From NCBI GenBank assembly GCA_018676675.1, contig JABHEG010000255.1:35990-99989 (forward strand): a stretch of DNA of 64,000 bases, read 5' to 3'. The stretch is from Lentisphaerota bacterium. GTDB lineage: Bacteria > Verrucomicrobiota > Lentisphaeria > Oligosphaerales > JABHEG01. The notes beneath the pieces are model-generated. The model had not been told where the DNA came from. It did not search any database and saw nothing but the letters and a program-made list of their open reading frames with translations. Below, in pieces: positions 17,713 to 26,986 of this stretch. The position numbers and the translations under genes were made by a program. Numbering within the stretch: position 1 is the first letter of the stretch; each line of letters starts with the position of its first letter.

Positions 17713-20700
17713 TCACTCCAAGACAAAATCCGCCATGCGTTCGGGGTCATTGATGGCCGGTCCGGGCATGAACGACCACGTCGTCATGGGGTCGCTTGCT
17801 CGGTAGCGAACGAAATTGCCCGACCACTTCACGCCCTTCTTCGACGTCAGTCCCATGGATGCCAGGGGAACGGCCATCTCAGCGACCCATCCGCCATCAC
17901 AGGTCCCGGTCGAGACGCGAACGCCGTCCCAACGGAACTTCTTCCCGGTCGGATGGTGGCTGAACTGGTCGAAGTCTCCCTTGGCATCCGCAATAATCTG
18001 CAGGAACGTCTCGCGATCACCACTCGGGTTCAGCGCAATGTCGACCGCGTCACGCCCCCAGAGCTTCTCCGAGGACACATTCAGGGCGCGAGACGCCTCG
18101 TAGCACTTGAAGGCGATGTACAGCGTGGCATCATCGTGCATGATCCAAGCCTCGGTGTTGGGCTCGGCAATGGCCGACCGCCCCAGAACGTGAAACCCGG
18201 TCGCGGCTTTGGTCGTCTTCCAGGCAGGATCATCCAGCTTGCCGTCGATCACGGGTGGCTCCTTCGCCCGAGCAATCGTGTACACCTTGTTCTTGTACAA
18301 CCCACCCAGATCTTCTCCCGTGACAATCTCTACGCCATCGGCGCTGTCCGCGGCCTTCAACACCTCCACCGTGACGCCACGAGTGGGATAGAGGTTGTGG
18401 ACGCCGGCACTGACCCAGCAGCGCCCCGTCCACTCAGCGGGAGCCCAGGTGGCCAGGTCAATTGCGAACGTCGCATCTCGGCTCTGGTGAACGAAATCGC
18501 CCAACGAAACGAAGGCATCGGGCGTGCCCGCTTTCCCCCATTTCGGCGTAGGTGTCTTGCGCTTCGGATTGAGGATCCCCAGGCCAAGGGCAACACGGTG
18601 CGTGTAGCCCTTCCCGGTGTGGTAGTCCACAAACATCCCCGCGTACGTGGTCGTGTACTGGGGCTTGAAGGATTCCCCCCCACGCATGAACGTCCAGGCC
18701 TTGTGGATCGTGTTGGTGACGCATAGCGTCAGGACGCGAGCCCGCTCGAATTCAAGGCCGCTGAAGGCGTACCCGTACCGGGACCGCGGGGCATCGGACA
18801 TGGCCCCACCGAAGCGCAAGGATTCCGTATCGACCACGGTTACGTGTCCGTCGTCGTAACCGTCGTGAGAATTGGTCGCGGTCCCAATGACGTGAAGCCC
18901 ACGGGTCGTGACATCGGCCGCCGTCACCACCGGTTTGGGGTAGATCTTGGGCCGGTAAACGGGCGGTAGATCCGGCTCATAACTCCCCGTTATTGCGAAC
19001 TCCGCACGCCCTTGGCACAGCTTGCCCGCAACCACGCCACTCACCCGCACAGACCACGTTCCGCTGCGAGCCTGGGGGGGGACCGGTAGCGCGAAGACAC
19101 TATCGGTCACAGACACATCTTGCACGGCGACAAGCACGTCGTTGCGCCAAATCGTGACTGACGCGCGCTTCAGAGCCGGAACAACAGCGACCGGCAGCAC
19201 CTCGCCCGCCTTGACTGTTCCAGGGCACGTGATCCGGAGCTGCTGGCCTGCCTCGATTTGGTCCTCAAACTCCAACACGCTTGTGGACTCCCCTGCCCTC
19301 AACGGCACAACGGCCAGGCTCGCCCCGTCCACGTAGAGCCGTCTGACTCCCGCCCCAGCCAGCTGCTTACCCACCGGAGCACAGACAACGGCTTCGGCTC
19401 CGCCTTCGGGGGCCTCTCCCTGAAGATGCAGTCTGCCTCCCCGGAACTCTCCGGACACACTCGCGCCAAGGACGCTCCCGCCCCAGAAATTCGTTCGCAA
19501 CCCGTTCACAGAGAAAACCGCCACAGGAGACTGGCTCAGACAGACCATGCGTAACAGGTTCGGCTCACTGGGTATGCTGACCTCAATCCGTTCCCCCGGT
19601 TGCTCGATCACCCTGACGTCAAGAAGGCGCCCCACCAAGTCCAACCCCCATCCCGTGGTGCGGCTCACATCCCGACGGACACCCTCGGGCAAAGCAAACC
19701 AAGCGTCCCGAATGTCGCGGTTGCCGAAGATGAAGGCATAGACAGGTTTCTCCGGTTCCAGCCCGAGGCGGCGCGTGTCAGCCGAAACGGTCACCGTCTC
19801 GGCACCCTCTCGATGGTCAATGACCGAGAGAACTGCGGTCGGCCCATGCATCAAGGCGTAGGCCTCAATCTGGGTCCGCGAGTCTACCCGCCAGTCAGGT
19901 TCAAGGTCCGCTTCCTGCCACGTCATGTATCGGGTTTCGTAGGCTGCTTCGATGTAGGGCAGCTTCTTCAACAGATCGGTATACCCAAGCGGCGATGAAG
20001 GCGTGAGCCCAAGCCCGATGCAGTAGTTGCTGAAAAACGGTAATGTCGGCGTACGCCAGTAGAGCGGGATGATGACCTGGTCCGGATCGAACACCTGACG
20101 CATCTTGCAGACCGACAGGCCGTCGGCCGAGTCGCGCCAAGTGGCCGCGTGCAGCGATCGATCGATCCCCTCATAGAAGCCGACATCCCAGTGCGGTCCC
20201 GTCCGGGCATTGAACCAGACGCCCTTGTCATCACCACAGGTGCGCGCGACCAGACGGATGCGCCGATAGAGCTCCTCCCAATGGGTGTCGTAATCGATGG
20301 TCAGGTGCTCCCAATCTATGAGGTTGGCCCCGCCGCCCCCGCCGTCCAGGTAGAAATAGTCTCCGCCAAAGTCACTCATGACATCCTGGTACTGCCCGAT
20401 CAGCTCGTCCATGCTCTCAGGCACGCTCATCAGCCGCAAGTGGTTCAGGACCATGTTCGAATAGGCGTTAAAGACCTGTCCGTCACGGTCCTTCCAGATG
20501 AACCACTCCGGATGGTCACGAAAGACCTTGGAACGCGGGTGCACAGCCCACGCCCAGGTGTACACACCATTGACGACCCGAGGAGATGTCGTGTGCATTC
20601 GCGTGAACAACTCTCTCAGCCAATCCGTGTGAATCCTGGCTCCGGCTCCCGTCTCGACCACATCCTTGCTGAACCACTCCCCCCAAACGCCATGGATGTG

Positions 20701-22764
20701 CCCCAGATACCACAGGTTCCCGGTTTCAGAAATGCTGAGTCCGCGCGCCACCGGCAGCATGTTGACATCCTGATCAGGATTCATCTCCGGCGGAGTGACT
20801 TTGGCAGACGTCTTCAGACTCCGCTGCCAGACTGGGCGCTCGACAACGTCCCACGCAGCCTTTGTTTCCGGGAGAAACCGCCACATCCGGTAGAAATCGA
20901 TCTGCCGTCCGTTGTAGAGCGCAGTCTGAAGCTCGGTCGACTGCTCCTCACCGGGTCTCAAGTGCAGCGTGGTTACACCGACCTCCCAACCGTTGGGAAA
21001 GTAGATCGGCGGGTGGTTCTCTTTCTCGTAGTACCGTGCCGTCAACGGGCGACACCACGTGTCATTGATCTTGTGTCGAAACTGCCCGATCCCCCATCCC
21101 AGGTCATAGCGGTGCAGGATGACAACCTTGGCATTCCGAGCACCCAGGGCCCCGATCTGACGAGGGACGGTGACGTCGTCCGCGAAGAGGCGGGCCCCAA
21201 GCCCTCGATCACAGCCCATGTAGACGCCCCCACTGCGAAACTCCTCCGTGGCAATTGCCCCCGTGATATGCGTGAGGAACCAATCCGGGGCTTCAGACGT
21301 ATTCCGGAAGGCCGTCCGCTTAATCAACCGACGCCCATCGGTGCTCATGGTGTACCGCTTCTCAATCAGGATCCCGGGCAGTTTCGGGTTCGTACAACGA
21401 AGGTGAACAACATCGGCGACGCCGAGAGATAACACCTCGGTAGCCCTGTCGCCATACTCATCCGCCTCAGTCCGTCCCGCCCGCGTGACCAGATGATACC
21501 GGTCATGCTGGCGCTCAAGGCACTGGGTCTTCTGTTCCCGATTCCAAAGCCCGGCAACAACGCCGGTTTCGCGGTGGATGGCTACTGCCAGCACAGGCGT
21601 GGCAAGGTGGACATAATTGGCATCGTTCGCCCCTGTTCCCACGATCGCCGGCAGCACGGGGCCCGTGTCGTACGGTTTGGCCTCTGACACCTCTCGGTCC
21701 TTGTCAGTGGGCAAGCGGCCGTAAAACTCAACTTCAGCCAATTCCACATCCTGGTCGGCTGCCGGGCGGTTCAGGACCAACGTAACATGCCGGGCAACTC
21801 CCCGGATTTCCCCGTCTATCGCGTGTTCGGCATCAGCCCGACGCGAGTCATCGTTCGTCAACATGGCCAACGTCCGCCAGGCCTCGCCATCCCCACTCCC
21901 GAGCACCTCCGCGGTCGAGATATTCAGAGCCGGCGAGGAGATCGCGCGTAAGACGGCCTTGGTCACGAAGTACTCCCGCCCCAGATCAAACCGAATCTCC
22001 GGACGGTTGCCCAGCATGCGCCAAAATGCCTGCTCGGCCCGGACATTCACGTTGCCGTCCAGCAGAATCCTCCCACTCGCATCGCCTCGAGTAGGAGCGT
22101 TCAAGTAACGGTACGTCACCCCGGACAACAGCTCAGATGCTTCCAGGTTTGCCTGCTCCAGGTCCGCAATCACCACATGGGCGTCATTGATCCCGAACGA
22201 CACACGTCCTCCGGTAATCGGGAATGGCCCCGAGTCCTCGGCTTCCAGGCACAGCTGGTCGTCGAGGAACACGCGGATCTTGCGCCCCTCAGCTTCATAG
22301 CGGAGCGTCATCCACTCATTGAGAGGCGTCACCTTCGGACGATTCGCCTTCACCATGCCCTGGAAGGCCTTGTCAAGCTTCCCGTCCATGACCTTCTGCA
22401 TGTGTAGACTGCGGAATTTCGGCCGCAAGTAGACCCAGAACCCATCACGTCCTCCCCAGGTGTCTCCATCCCAACGCAGGTAAACCGAAAACCCCGAGTA
22501 CTTGTCTTCAGCCCGCAGAAACTTGACCCGCGTGCTGATGCGGACGTCCCGCATCGCCTCCCCGCCCACGTAGTACACGTGCTTGCGGGGCGTGGCATCC
22601 ACCTCCAGAGCCCCCCCAGGCACGCGCCGTACCGTGCTCTTGTTGATCTCGTAAACCGGTGTCCAGGCGCTCTGCCAATCCTCCGGGAACGGAGCGCCGA
22701 ATCCCCAACTCCCAATCGCCAGGAGAACCGTGATTCCCAGCCGCGTCGTCTGCTTCAACTGCAT
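17713..22764 (-). CDS. Giant secreted glycosidase-like protein with LamG-like, F5/8-like, TIM-barrel and CBM9-like modules
   Basis: 1683 aa. The ATG at 22764 follows GAGGAG and opens into the signal peptide LGITVLLAIGSWGFGAPF; the upstream in-frame start at 22803 lacks these. Modules, roughly: concanavalin-like 20-200; F5/8-type-C-like 210-350 (GREYFVTKAVLRAIS, VELAEVEFYG); beta-sandwich 370-600; central TIM-barrel-like 650-1000 with DYFYLDGGGGGANLIDWEH and WFNARTGPHWDVGFYEG; beta-sandwiches; and CBM9-like about 1475-1683 (IDGKLDDPAW, GGWVAEMAVP). The central part recalls clan GH-D/GH36-type barrels with a catalytic Asp in YLDGG, but the family is not recognised. A decayed copy of its 3' end lies at 15318-15403. 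Confidence 0.75.
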   Translation of the reverse strand: MQLKQTTRLGITVLLAIGSWGFGAPFPEDWQSAWTPVYEINKSTVRRVPGGALEVDATPRKHVYYVGGEAMRDVRISTRVKFLRAEDKYSGFSVYLRWDGDTWGGRDGFWVYLRPKFRSLHMQKVMDGKLDKAFQGMVKANRPKVTPLNEWMTLRYEAEGRKIRVFLDDQLCLEAEDSGPFPITGGRVSFGINDAHVVIADLEQANLEASELLSGVTYRYLNAPTRGDASGRILLDGNVNVRAEQAFWRMLGNRPEIRFDLGREYFVTKAVLRAISSPALNISTAEVLGSGDGEAWRTLAMLTNDDSRRADAEHAIDGEIRGVARHVTLVLNRPAADQDVELAEVEFYGRLPTDKDREVSEAKPYDTGPVLPAIVGTGANDANYVHLATPVLAVAIHRETGVVAGLWNREQKTQCLERQHDRYHLVTRAGRTEADEYGDRATEVLSLGVADVVHLRCTNPKLPGILIEKRYTMSTDGRRLIKRTAFRNTSEAPDWFLTHITGAIATEEFRSGGVYMGCDRGLGARLFADDVTVPRQIGALGARNAKVVILHRYDLGWGIGQFRHKINDTWCRPLTARYYEKENHPPIYFPNGWEVGVTTLHLRPGEEQSTELQTALYNGRQIDFYRMWRFLPETKAAWDVVERPVWQRSLKTSAKVTPPEMNPDQDVNMLPVARGLSISETGNLWYLGHIHGVWGEWFSKDVVETGAGARIHTDWLRELFTRMHTTSPRVVNGVYTWAWAVHPRSKVFRDHPEWFIWKDRDGQVFNAYSNMVLNHLRLMSVPESMDELIGQYQDVMSDFGGDYFYLDGGGGGANLIDWEHLTIDYDTHWEELYRRIRLVARTCGDDKGVWFNARTGPHWDVGFYEGIDRSLHAATWRDSADGLSVCKMRQVFDPDQVIIPLYWRTPTLPFFSNYCIGLGLTPSSPLGYTDLLKKLPYIEAAYETRYMTWQEADLEPDWRVDSRTQIEAYALMHGPTAVLSVIDHREGAETVTVSADTRRLGLEPEKPVYAFIFGNRDIRDAWFALPEGVRRDVSRTTGWGLDLVGRLLDVRVIEQPGERIEVSIPSEPNLLRMVCLSQSPVAVFSVNGLRTNFWGGSVLGASVSGEFRGGRLHLQGEAPEGGAEAVVCAPVGKQLAGAGVRRLYVDGASLAVVPLRAGESTSVLEFEDQIEAGQQLRITCPGTVKAGEVLPVAVVPALKRASVTIWRNDVLVAVQDVSVTDSVFALPVPPQARSGTWSVRVSGVVAGKLCQGRAEFAITGSYEPDLPPVYRPKIYPKPVVTAADVTTRGLHVIGTATNSHDGYDDGHVTVVDTESLRFGGAMSDAPRSRYGYAFSGLEFERARVLTLCVTNTIHKAWTFMRGGESFKPQYTTTYAGMFVDYHTGKGYTHRVALGLGILNPKRKTPTPKWGKAGTPDAFVSLGDFVHQSRDATFAIDLATWAPAEWTGRCWVSAGVHNLYPTRGVTVEVLKAADSADGVEIVTGEDLGGLYKNKVYTIARAKEPPVIDGKLDDPAWKTTKAATGFHVLGRSAIAEPNTEAWIMHDDATLYIAFKCYEASRALNVSSEKLWGRDAVDIALNPSGDRETFLQIIADAKGDFDQFSHHPTGKKFRWDGVRVSTGTCDGGWVAEMAVPLASMGLTSKKGVKWSGNFVRYRASDPMTTWSFMPGPAINDPERMADFVLE

Positions 22765-23040
22765 GATAACTCCTCGAACATCCCACCAAGCATCTCGAGT
22801 CAATAGAGTCGCGATCCGCTCCGTAAGATAGGTTCACGAGGCCCTGCAGGACAGGCCCGGCAACGCAGTTGTGCTCCACGGCGAAGGGCTGCGATAATTC
22901 GAGGAAAGGAAAGTCGCGCACTGCCGTGTGAACACCGTACAGCGCGTCTTCAGAGTCAAAGCCACACACGAACCGGCGCCTCTTCCGAAGGTCCGGCAGA
23001 CATCTCAAAGGGTGGAACTCGCGGTTGTTCGGTTCCTGAA

Positions 23041-23113
23041 CAGGGCCGCGACTTCCGGGAGCGGTATCCGGGGGCAGTGCCAAGGAAGACCGCTCCCGTA
23101 AGTCGCGGCTCTG
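23041..23113. repeat. Short inverted-repeat element, family E, copy 1
   Basis: The 24-bp arms 23041-23064 and 23090-23113 are reverse complements apart from two positions, with a 25-nt loop. The arm core is CGCGACTTCCGGGAGCGG. Related copies lie at 53305-53378 (complete) and 49790-49813 (one good arm). Confidence 0.8.
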
Positions 23114-23206
23114 ACGGTCACCCCAGACTGCAATTCGTGCTGAAGCTACACACGAACCCCAGCGGTATCCGGTGGCCAAGGACGACCGCCGTCCTTCAGA
23201 TCATGA

Positions 23207-23248
23207 TTCAAATACGCATTTGAAATGTGCGTTTATTTGCGTTATTGT
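23207..23248 (+). promoter_or_regulatory. Sigma-70-like promoter with an operator-like dyad for the ABC exporter
   Basis: TTGAAA at 23220-23225 and TATTGT at 23243-23248 are separated by exactly 17 bp, about 70 bp before the exporter ATG. The perfect dyad TTCAAAT-ACGC-ATTTGAA (23207-23224) overlaps the -35 box, as expected for a repressor site. The stretch is AT-rich in a GC-rich region. No regulator gene is adjacent. Confidence 0.55.
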
Positions 23249-23316
23249 CGAGCATGCCAATTCCAGCCCGTCACGGGCTTTCCTGCAGCACCACCGACAC
23301 CGCAAGGTAACAACAT

Positions 23317-25248
23317 ATGCGAATGTCCCCCATGGGCGGCCCACCCGCTCACTCTCATGCCCAAGGCCCCGGCAAGCCGAAGTTCAAGGTCGACTTTGCC
23401 CGCCTCAAGAAGCACTTCTGGCCATTTGTCCGGCCCTTTCTCCCCGCTATCACCATCGGCACCATCTGCATTCTGGCGACCTCCGGGATGGCCCAGTGCC
23501 GGCCCTTGATCACGCGTTTCCTCGTCGATCGTGTTCTGACCCCCGCCATCAAACAGGGCTGGGACCAGACCCAGTATTCAGAAGGACTGCGTCTTCTCAC
23601 GCTTGTGGTGGCGGCAATCCTGGGCATCGCCGTGCTCAATGCCCTGCTGTCCTGCCTCCGAACACGGGTCATGCGCCGCGCGGGGGCCAAGATGGTGCTG
23701 CTGCTCCGTCTCCACGTCTACGCCCACCTGCAGAAGCTGTCCCTGGGCTTCTTCGAGAACCGGCGCACGGGCGACACCATGAGCCGGGTTACCGGCGATG
23801 TGAACGCCATGGAACGGCTGGTCACCGGGATGGGTGACCGTCTATCGACCGAGACGCTTAACCTCGTTGTCACCATCGGGATACTCTTCTGGCTCAACGT
23901 GAAACTGGCTCTGTGCGCTCTGGCCCCCGTTCCGCTGATGGCACTGCACATGTTCTTCTTCGGGCGGCGAATCCGGCCGCTCTACCGCCGGATTCGTGAC
24001 CACGTCGGCGCCGTCAACGCCCGTATCCAGGACAACCTCTCAGGTATCCGCGTCATCAAGGCCTTCCACACCGAGGCGATCGAGGCATCCCGCTTTGAGA
24101 AGGACAACAGCGAGCTGTTTGAAGCCCAGATGGAAGGCGTTCGCCTCTGGTCCGTCGCGTTCCCCCTAGTCCAGCTCGTGACGAGCATGGGAGCGCTTTT
24201 GGTGACTGGTTACGGCGCTTACCTGATCCTCCAACCACAACCGGAAGTCACACTCGGAGACCTATTTGCCTTCAATGCCTACGTCATGCACCTCTACCGC
24301 CCCATCGGGCATCTCTTCCACATGTTCAACGAACTCCTGCAGTCGTTCGCCGCAGGAGAACGCGTGGCCGAAATCCTCGAAACCGAGCCGGATGTCGCGG
24401 ATATCCCGAACGCCACTGCCCTGGGAGAACTCGAGGGTGCCGTGCGCTTTGAGGGCGTCTCGTTCGGCTACGATGACAGCACACTCGTCCTTGACAACAT
24501 CGACCTCGAGGCCCACCCCGGACAGACCATCGCCTTAGTCGGACGCAGCGGAGCCGGCAAGACCAGCTTCGTCAATCTCGTCCCGCGATTCTACGATCCC
24601 TCAAGCGGACGCGTACTGATCGATGGGAAGGACATCCGTCAGGTCACACAGGCCTCGCTGCGCGAGCAGATTGCCGTGGTTCTTCAGGATCCCTTCCTCT
24701 TCAACGGCACGGTCGCCGAGAACATCCGCTACGCCCGCCCGGACGCCACGGACGAGCAAATCGCCGCCGCTGCTGAAGCGGCCAACGCAACCGAGTTCAT
24801 CGATAAGCTTGATAAGAGCTACGAGACGGAGATCGGCGAACGTGGCGTGAAGCTGTCCGGGGGCCAGAAGCAGCGTATCTCAATCGCCAGGGCTCTGCTC
24901 GCAGACCGACGCATTCTCATCCTCGATGAAGCGACCAGTATGATTGACACGCACTCGGAGATCCTGATTCAGAAGGCCCTCGCCCGCCTGATGCAGGAAC
25001 GCACATCGTTCGTGATCGCCCACCGGCTGTCAACGGTCCACCATGCCGACCTGATCCTGGTCCTGGAAGATGGCCGCATCGCCGAGCGTGGGACGCACGC
25101 CGAACTCATGGATCAAGACGGAGTTTATGCGGAAATGTACCGAGCCCAGTTCCGAGTCGAAGATCCCTCCCCAAACAAGCCCGGGACGAGGCCGTTCACG
25201 AACGGTGGCGGAGCAGCCCCGCCATCCATCACCGCAGCCTTGGAGTAG
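23317..25248 (+). CDS. ABC exporter, fused permease/ATPase (MsbA/ABCB type)
   Basis: 643 aa. An N-terminal cytosolic arm (to about 30) is followed by six predicted membrane helices (about 40-330), starting ITIGTICILATSGMAQ, and an ATPase domain (about 365-610). The ATPase has Walker A GRSGAGKTS from residue 409, Q-loop VVLQDPFLF, signature LSGGQKQR from 513, Walker B ILILDEATS with D537 and E538, and the switch His in VIAHRLS. It works as a homodimer exporting lipid, peptide or drug-like substrates from the inner membrane. The ATG at 23317 follows AAGG at a slightly long distance, and an in-frame ATG two codons later is possible. It is monocistronic, with its own promoter. It is not a sugar importer, since it has no binding protein and is of exporter type. 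Confidence 0.9.
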   Translation: MRMSPMGGPPAHSHAQGPGKPKFKVDFARLKKHFWPFVRPFLPAITIGTICILATSGMAQCRPLITRFLVDRVLTPAIKQGWDQTQYSEGLRLLTLVVAAILGIAVLNALLSCLRTRVMRRAGAKMVLLLRLHVYAHLQKLSLGFFENRRTGDTMSRVTGDVNAMERLVTGMGDRLSTETLNLVVTIGILFWLNVKLALCALAPVPLMALHMFFFGRRIRPLYRRIRDHVGAVNARIQDNLSGIRVIKAFHTEAIEASRFEKDNSELFEAQMEGVRLWSVAFPLVQLVTSMGALLVTGYGAYLILQPQPEVTLGDLFAFNAYVMHLYRPIGHLFHMFNELLQSFAAGERVAEILETEPDVADIPNATALGELEGAVRFEGVSFGYDDSTLVLDNIDLEAHPGQTIALVGRSGAGKTSFVNLVPRFYDPSSGRVLIDGKDIRQVTQASLREQIAVVLQDPFLFNGTVAENIRYARPDATDEQIAAAAEAANATEFIDKLDKSYETEIGERGVKLSGGQKQRISIARALLADRRILILDEATSMIDTHSEILIQKALARLMQERTSFVIAHRLSTVHHADLILVLEDGRIAERGTHAELMDQDGVYAEMYRAQFRVEDPSPNKPGTRPFTNGGGAAPPSITAALE

Positions 25249-25265
25249 CCCCGCTGGCCTTCGCC

Positions 25266-25316
25266 TTGGAGGCCGGTTTTCCCAAACCGGGGAACGGCCG
25301 GTCAGGGATGACCGGA
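25266..25316 (+). repeat. Solitary copy of the 36-bp-array unit plus the 22-bp motif
   Basis: 25266-25290 carries GGAGGCCGG-TTTTCCCAAA-CCGG, one unit of the array at 6693-6971. 25295-25316 repeats the 22 bp at 6994-7015 exactly. As at the first site, it lies between the stops of two convergent genes (exporter and pseudopilin). Confidence 0.8.
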
Positions 25317-25345
25317 ACCCCAACAGCGCAGATCCCCCAGTGAGC

Positions 25346-26050
25346 CTATCGGTTCCAGTAGTAGAACTTGTTGCTGCCACCGGCTCGCATGTATTCCATC
25401 CGTTCCTTCGATGTGTGACCATCGACCCAAAGGATGTTCGCCATGCCGCTGTGAACCCGCCCAAAGTTGTAGACGAACGCTGTCGTGTTTCCCCCCAACA
25501 GAATCCGCGTATCACCATTCCAGGCGCTGTAGCCGGGATAGCGCCAGTTGTCACCGATTTCCGCCTTCGCGTCCGGATGCTTGATCTTAGCGAGCTTACG
25601 CCCCCAACAGTAGGCCTGAGCATAGTTGTCGTCACAGATTTGGTTGTTGTAACCGTATCCGTGATGGCCAGATGGGAACTCCCGCCTCTCCGAACACTTG
25701 AGGACGGAAACCGTCCGGACAGAGGGATACCCGGCCACACCGACGTACTCGTAGAGGAAACGGTACCAGGGCCACTCGGTGTGACGCATGCGCCATGGTA
25801 ACACATGTTCGTCGAAATCATCGCTGTAGAGAGCTCGCCCTACCCCCTGCTGCCGCAAATTGTTCGCGCACGATGTCGTATGTGCATTGTCCTTGGCCGA
25901 CTGCAGTGCCGGCAGCAACATCGATGCGAGAATCGCGATGATCGCGATCACAACCAGCAGTTCGATGAGGGTGAACGTGTCCCGTTGGCCCGTGCTTCCG
26001 CAGAGACGTCCCGTCGCTGCCCCAGCCCTGCATGTTCGTATCCGCTTCAT
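25346..26050 (-). CDS. Type II secretion-like pseudopilin (N-methylation motif, H-X9-DG C-terminus)
   Basis: 234 aa from the ATG at 26050, with GGAGG upstream. A 25-residue leader is followed by the prepilin helix FTLIELLVVIAIIAILAS and MLLPALQSAKDNA, with the key Glu at +5 (E30). The usual Gly at -1 of the cleavage site is replaced by Thr25. The soluble domain ends NILWVDGHTSKE, the C-terminal signature of the large pseudopilin families expanded in Lentisphaerota, Planctomycetota and relatives. In such genomes dozens of paralogues exist and their individual roles are unknown; assembly into a secretion pseudopilus or surface fibre is likely. This gene is the best taxonomic pointer in the window. 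Confidence 0.85.
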   Translation of the reverse strand: MKRIRTCRAGAATGRLCGSTGQRDTFTLIELLVVIAIIAILASMLLPALQSAKDNAHTTSCANNLRQQGVGRALYSDDFDEHVLPWRMRHTEWPWYRFLYEYVGVAGYPSVRTVSVLKCSERREFPSGHHGYGYNNQICDDNYAQAYCWGRKLAKIKHPDAKAEIGDNWRYPGYSAWNGDTRILLGGNTTAFVYNFGRVHSGMANILWVDGHTSKERMEYMRAGGSNKFYYWNR

Positions 26051-26164
26051 GGTGCTACAATCCTCCAATGACACCGACGAGAGAAGACGAGGAAATACTC
26101 CTCTAGCATACAACAACAAGACGATTCCAGCTCGCCCTTTATTGATCCAAATGGGCGCAACAGC

Positions 26165-26986
26165 TCATGAGGCCGCCCATCTCTCACGCAGTTCGGTCAG
26201 TTCCGCCAGCAGCCTGTCCGCGCCACCGTCTTTCGCCCCGATCTCAAACGTCCGCACGCATCCCGGAGCAGTCGCATCGAGAGCTTCCATGAACCGACGC
26301 CAATCGGTGGTGCCTTTCCCCGGCAACAGGTGTTGGTCCTCCCCCAGACCATCGCTGTCCTGTATATGGACGGCAAAGACCTTGTCCCCAACCAGTCTGA
26401 CTTCCTCCGCTGGATCAAGTCCGTTTGCATTGCTGTGGCCTGCATCAATGCACACACCCACGTGGTCTCCAAGCCCATTGATGATCTCAAGAACATCCGC
26501 AATCGGGCCGCCCGGTCTGGGGCTGTGTCGTTGCGGAAGATTCTCAACGGCCAGTTTCAGTCCGACCCCGGCCGCGCGATGGGCAAGCTCTTCCAAGCTC
26601 TCTCGTGACCGCCCCATGCAAGCTGGACGATCCTCATCCATGAACGGCGTCCTGGGCGCATTGTGGTGACAGACAACGATTCTTGCACCAATCTCCGCGG
26701 CCGGCCCCAACCCGCCGATGGCCTCATCCAGAGCCGCCCGACGAACTGCCCCGTCCGGATCACCCAGGTTCCATCCCCGGGACGGAATATGGACCGTGGG
26801 GACAGCGATCCCCGCATCCTCAAGAAGGCGCCGGGCGGCAGGGATATCGACTCGCCAATCCAGAGCTGGGTCCGGCTGAAATCCAAGCTCAACCTGCCGC
26901 CAACCCGCCGCGGACAACTTGGGCACGAACTCCACCAAAGGAAGCCCCCCATAGAGGCATGCCGAAAGACCATAGACCGTCGTCAT
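26165..26986 (-). CDS. Sugar phosphate isomerase/epimerase (AP-endonuclease-like TIM barrel)
   Basis: 273 aa from the ATG at 26986, with GGAG 9 bp upstream; the longer in-frame start lacks a ribosome site. The xylose-isomerase-like TIM-barrel signature residues are visible: HIPSRG, GARIVVCHHNAP, LAVENLP, VCIDAGHSN, and VFAVHIQDSDG followed by HLLPGKG. These supply the Glu, Asp and His ligands for a divalent metal. No signal peptide, so it is cytosolic, interconverting ketose/aldose or epimeric sugars, or acting on inositol-like compounds. It faces the Ldh-family gene divergently (27174), with which it may share a regulatory region. Confidence 0.85.
   Translation of the reverse strand: MTTVYGLSACLYGGLPLVEFVPKLSAAGWRQVELGFQPDPALDWRVDIPAARRLLEDAGIAVPTVHIPSRGWNLGDPDGAVRRAALDEAIGGLGPAAEIGARIVVCHHNAPRTPFMDEDRPACMGRSRESLEELAHRAAGVGLKLAVENLPQRHSPRPGGPIADVLEIINGLGDHVGVCIDAGHSNANGLDPAEEVRLVGDKVFAVHIQDSDGLGEDQHLLPGKGTTDWRRFMEALDATAPGCVRTFEIGAKDGGADRLLAELTELRERWAAS

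Larger units (their letters stand above)
22765..23316. other. Divergent intergenic region with palindromic element and promoter
   Basis: This 552-bp gap holds the family E inverted repeat at 23041-23113 and the exporter promoter/operator at 23207-23248. On the reverse strand, a frame across about 22810-23010 reads in a protein-like way (GFDSEDALYGVHTAVRDF, LELSQPFAVEHNC), but it has no start or ribosome site and no family I recognise. It may be a remnant of a lost gene. Confidence 0.5.

Noticed and set aside
22508..23179. Reverse-strand 223-codon frame across the exporter/giant-gene gap
   Set aside because: Its 3' part overlaps the giant gene in another frame and its 5' part reads through the family E palindrome; only the middle looks protein-like, so at most it is a remnant.
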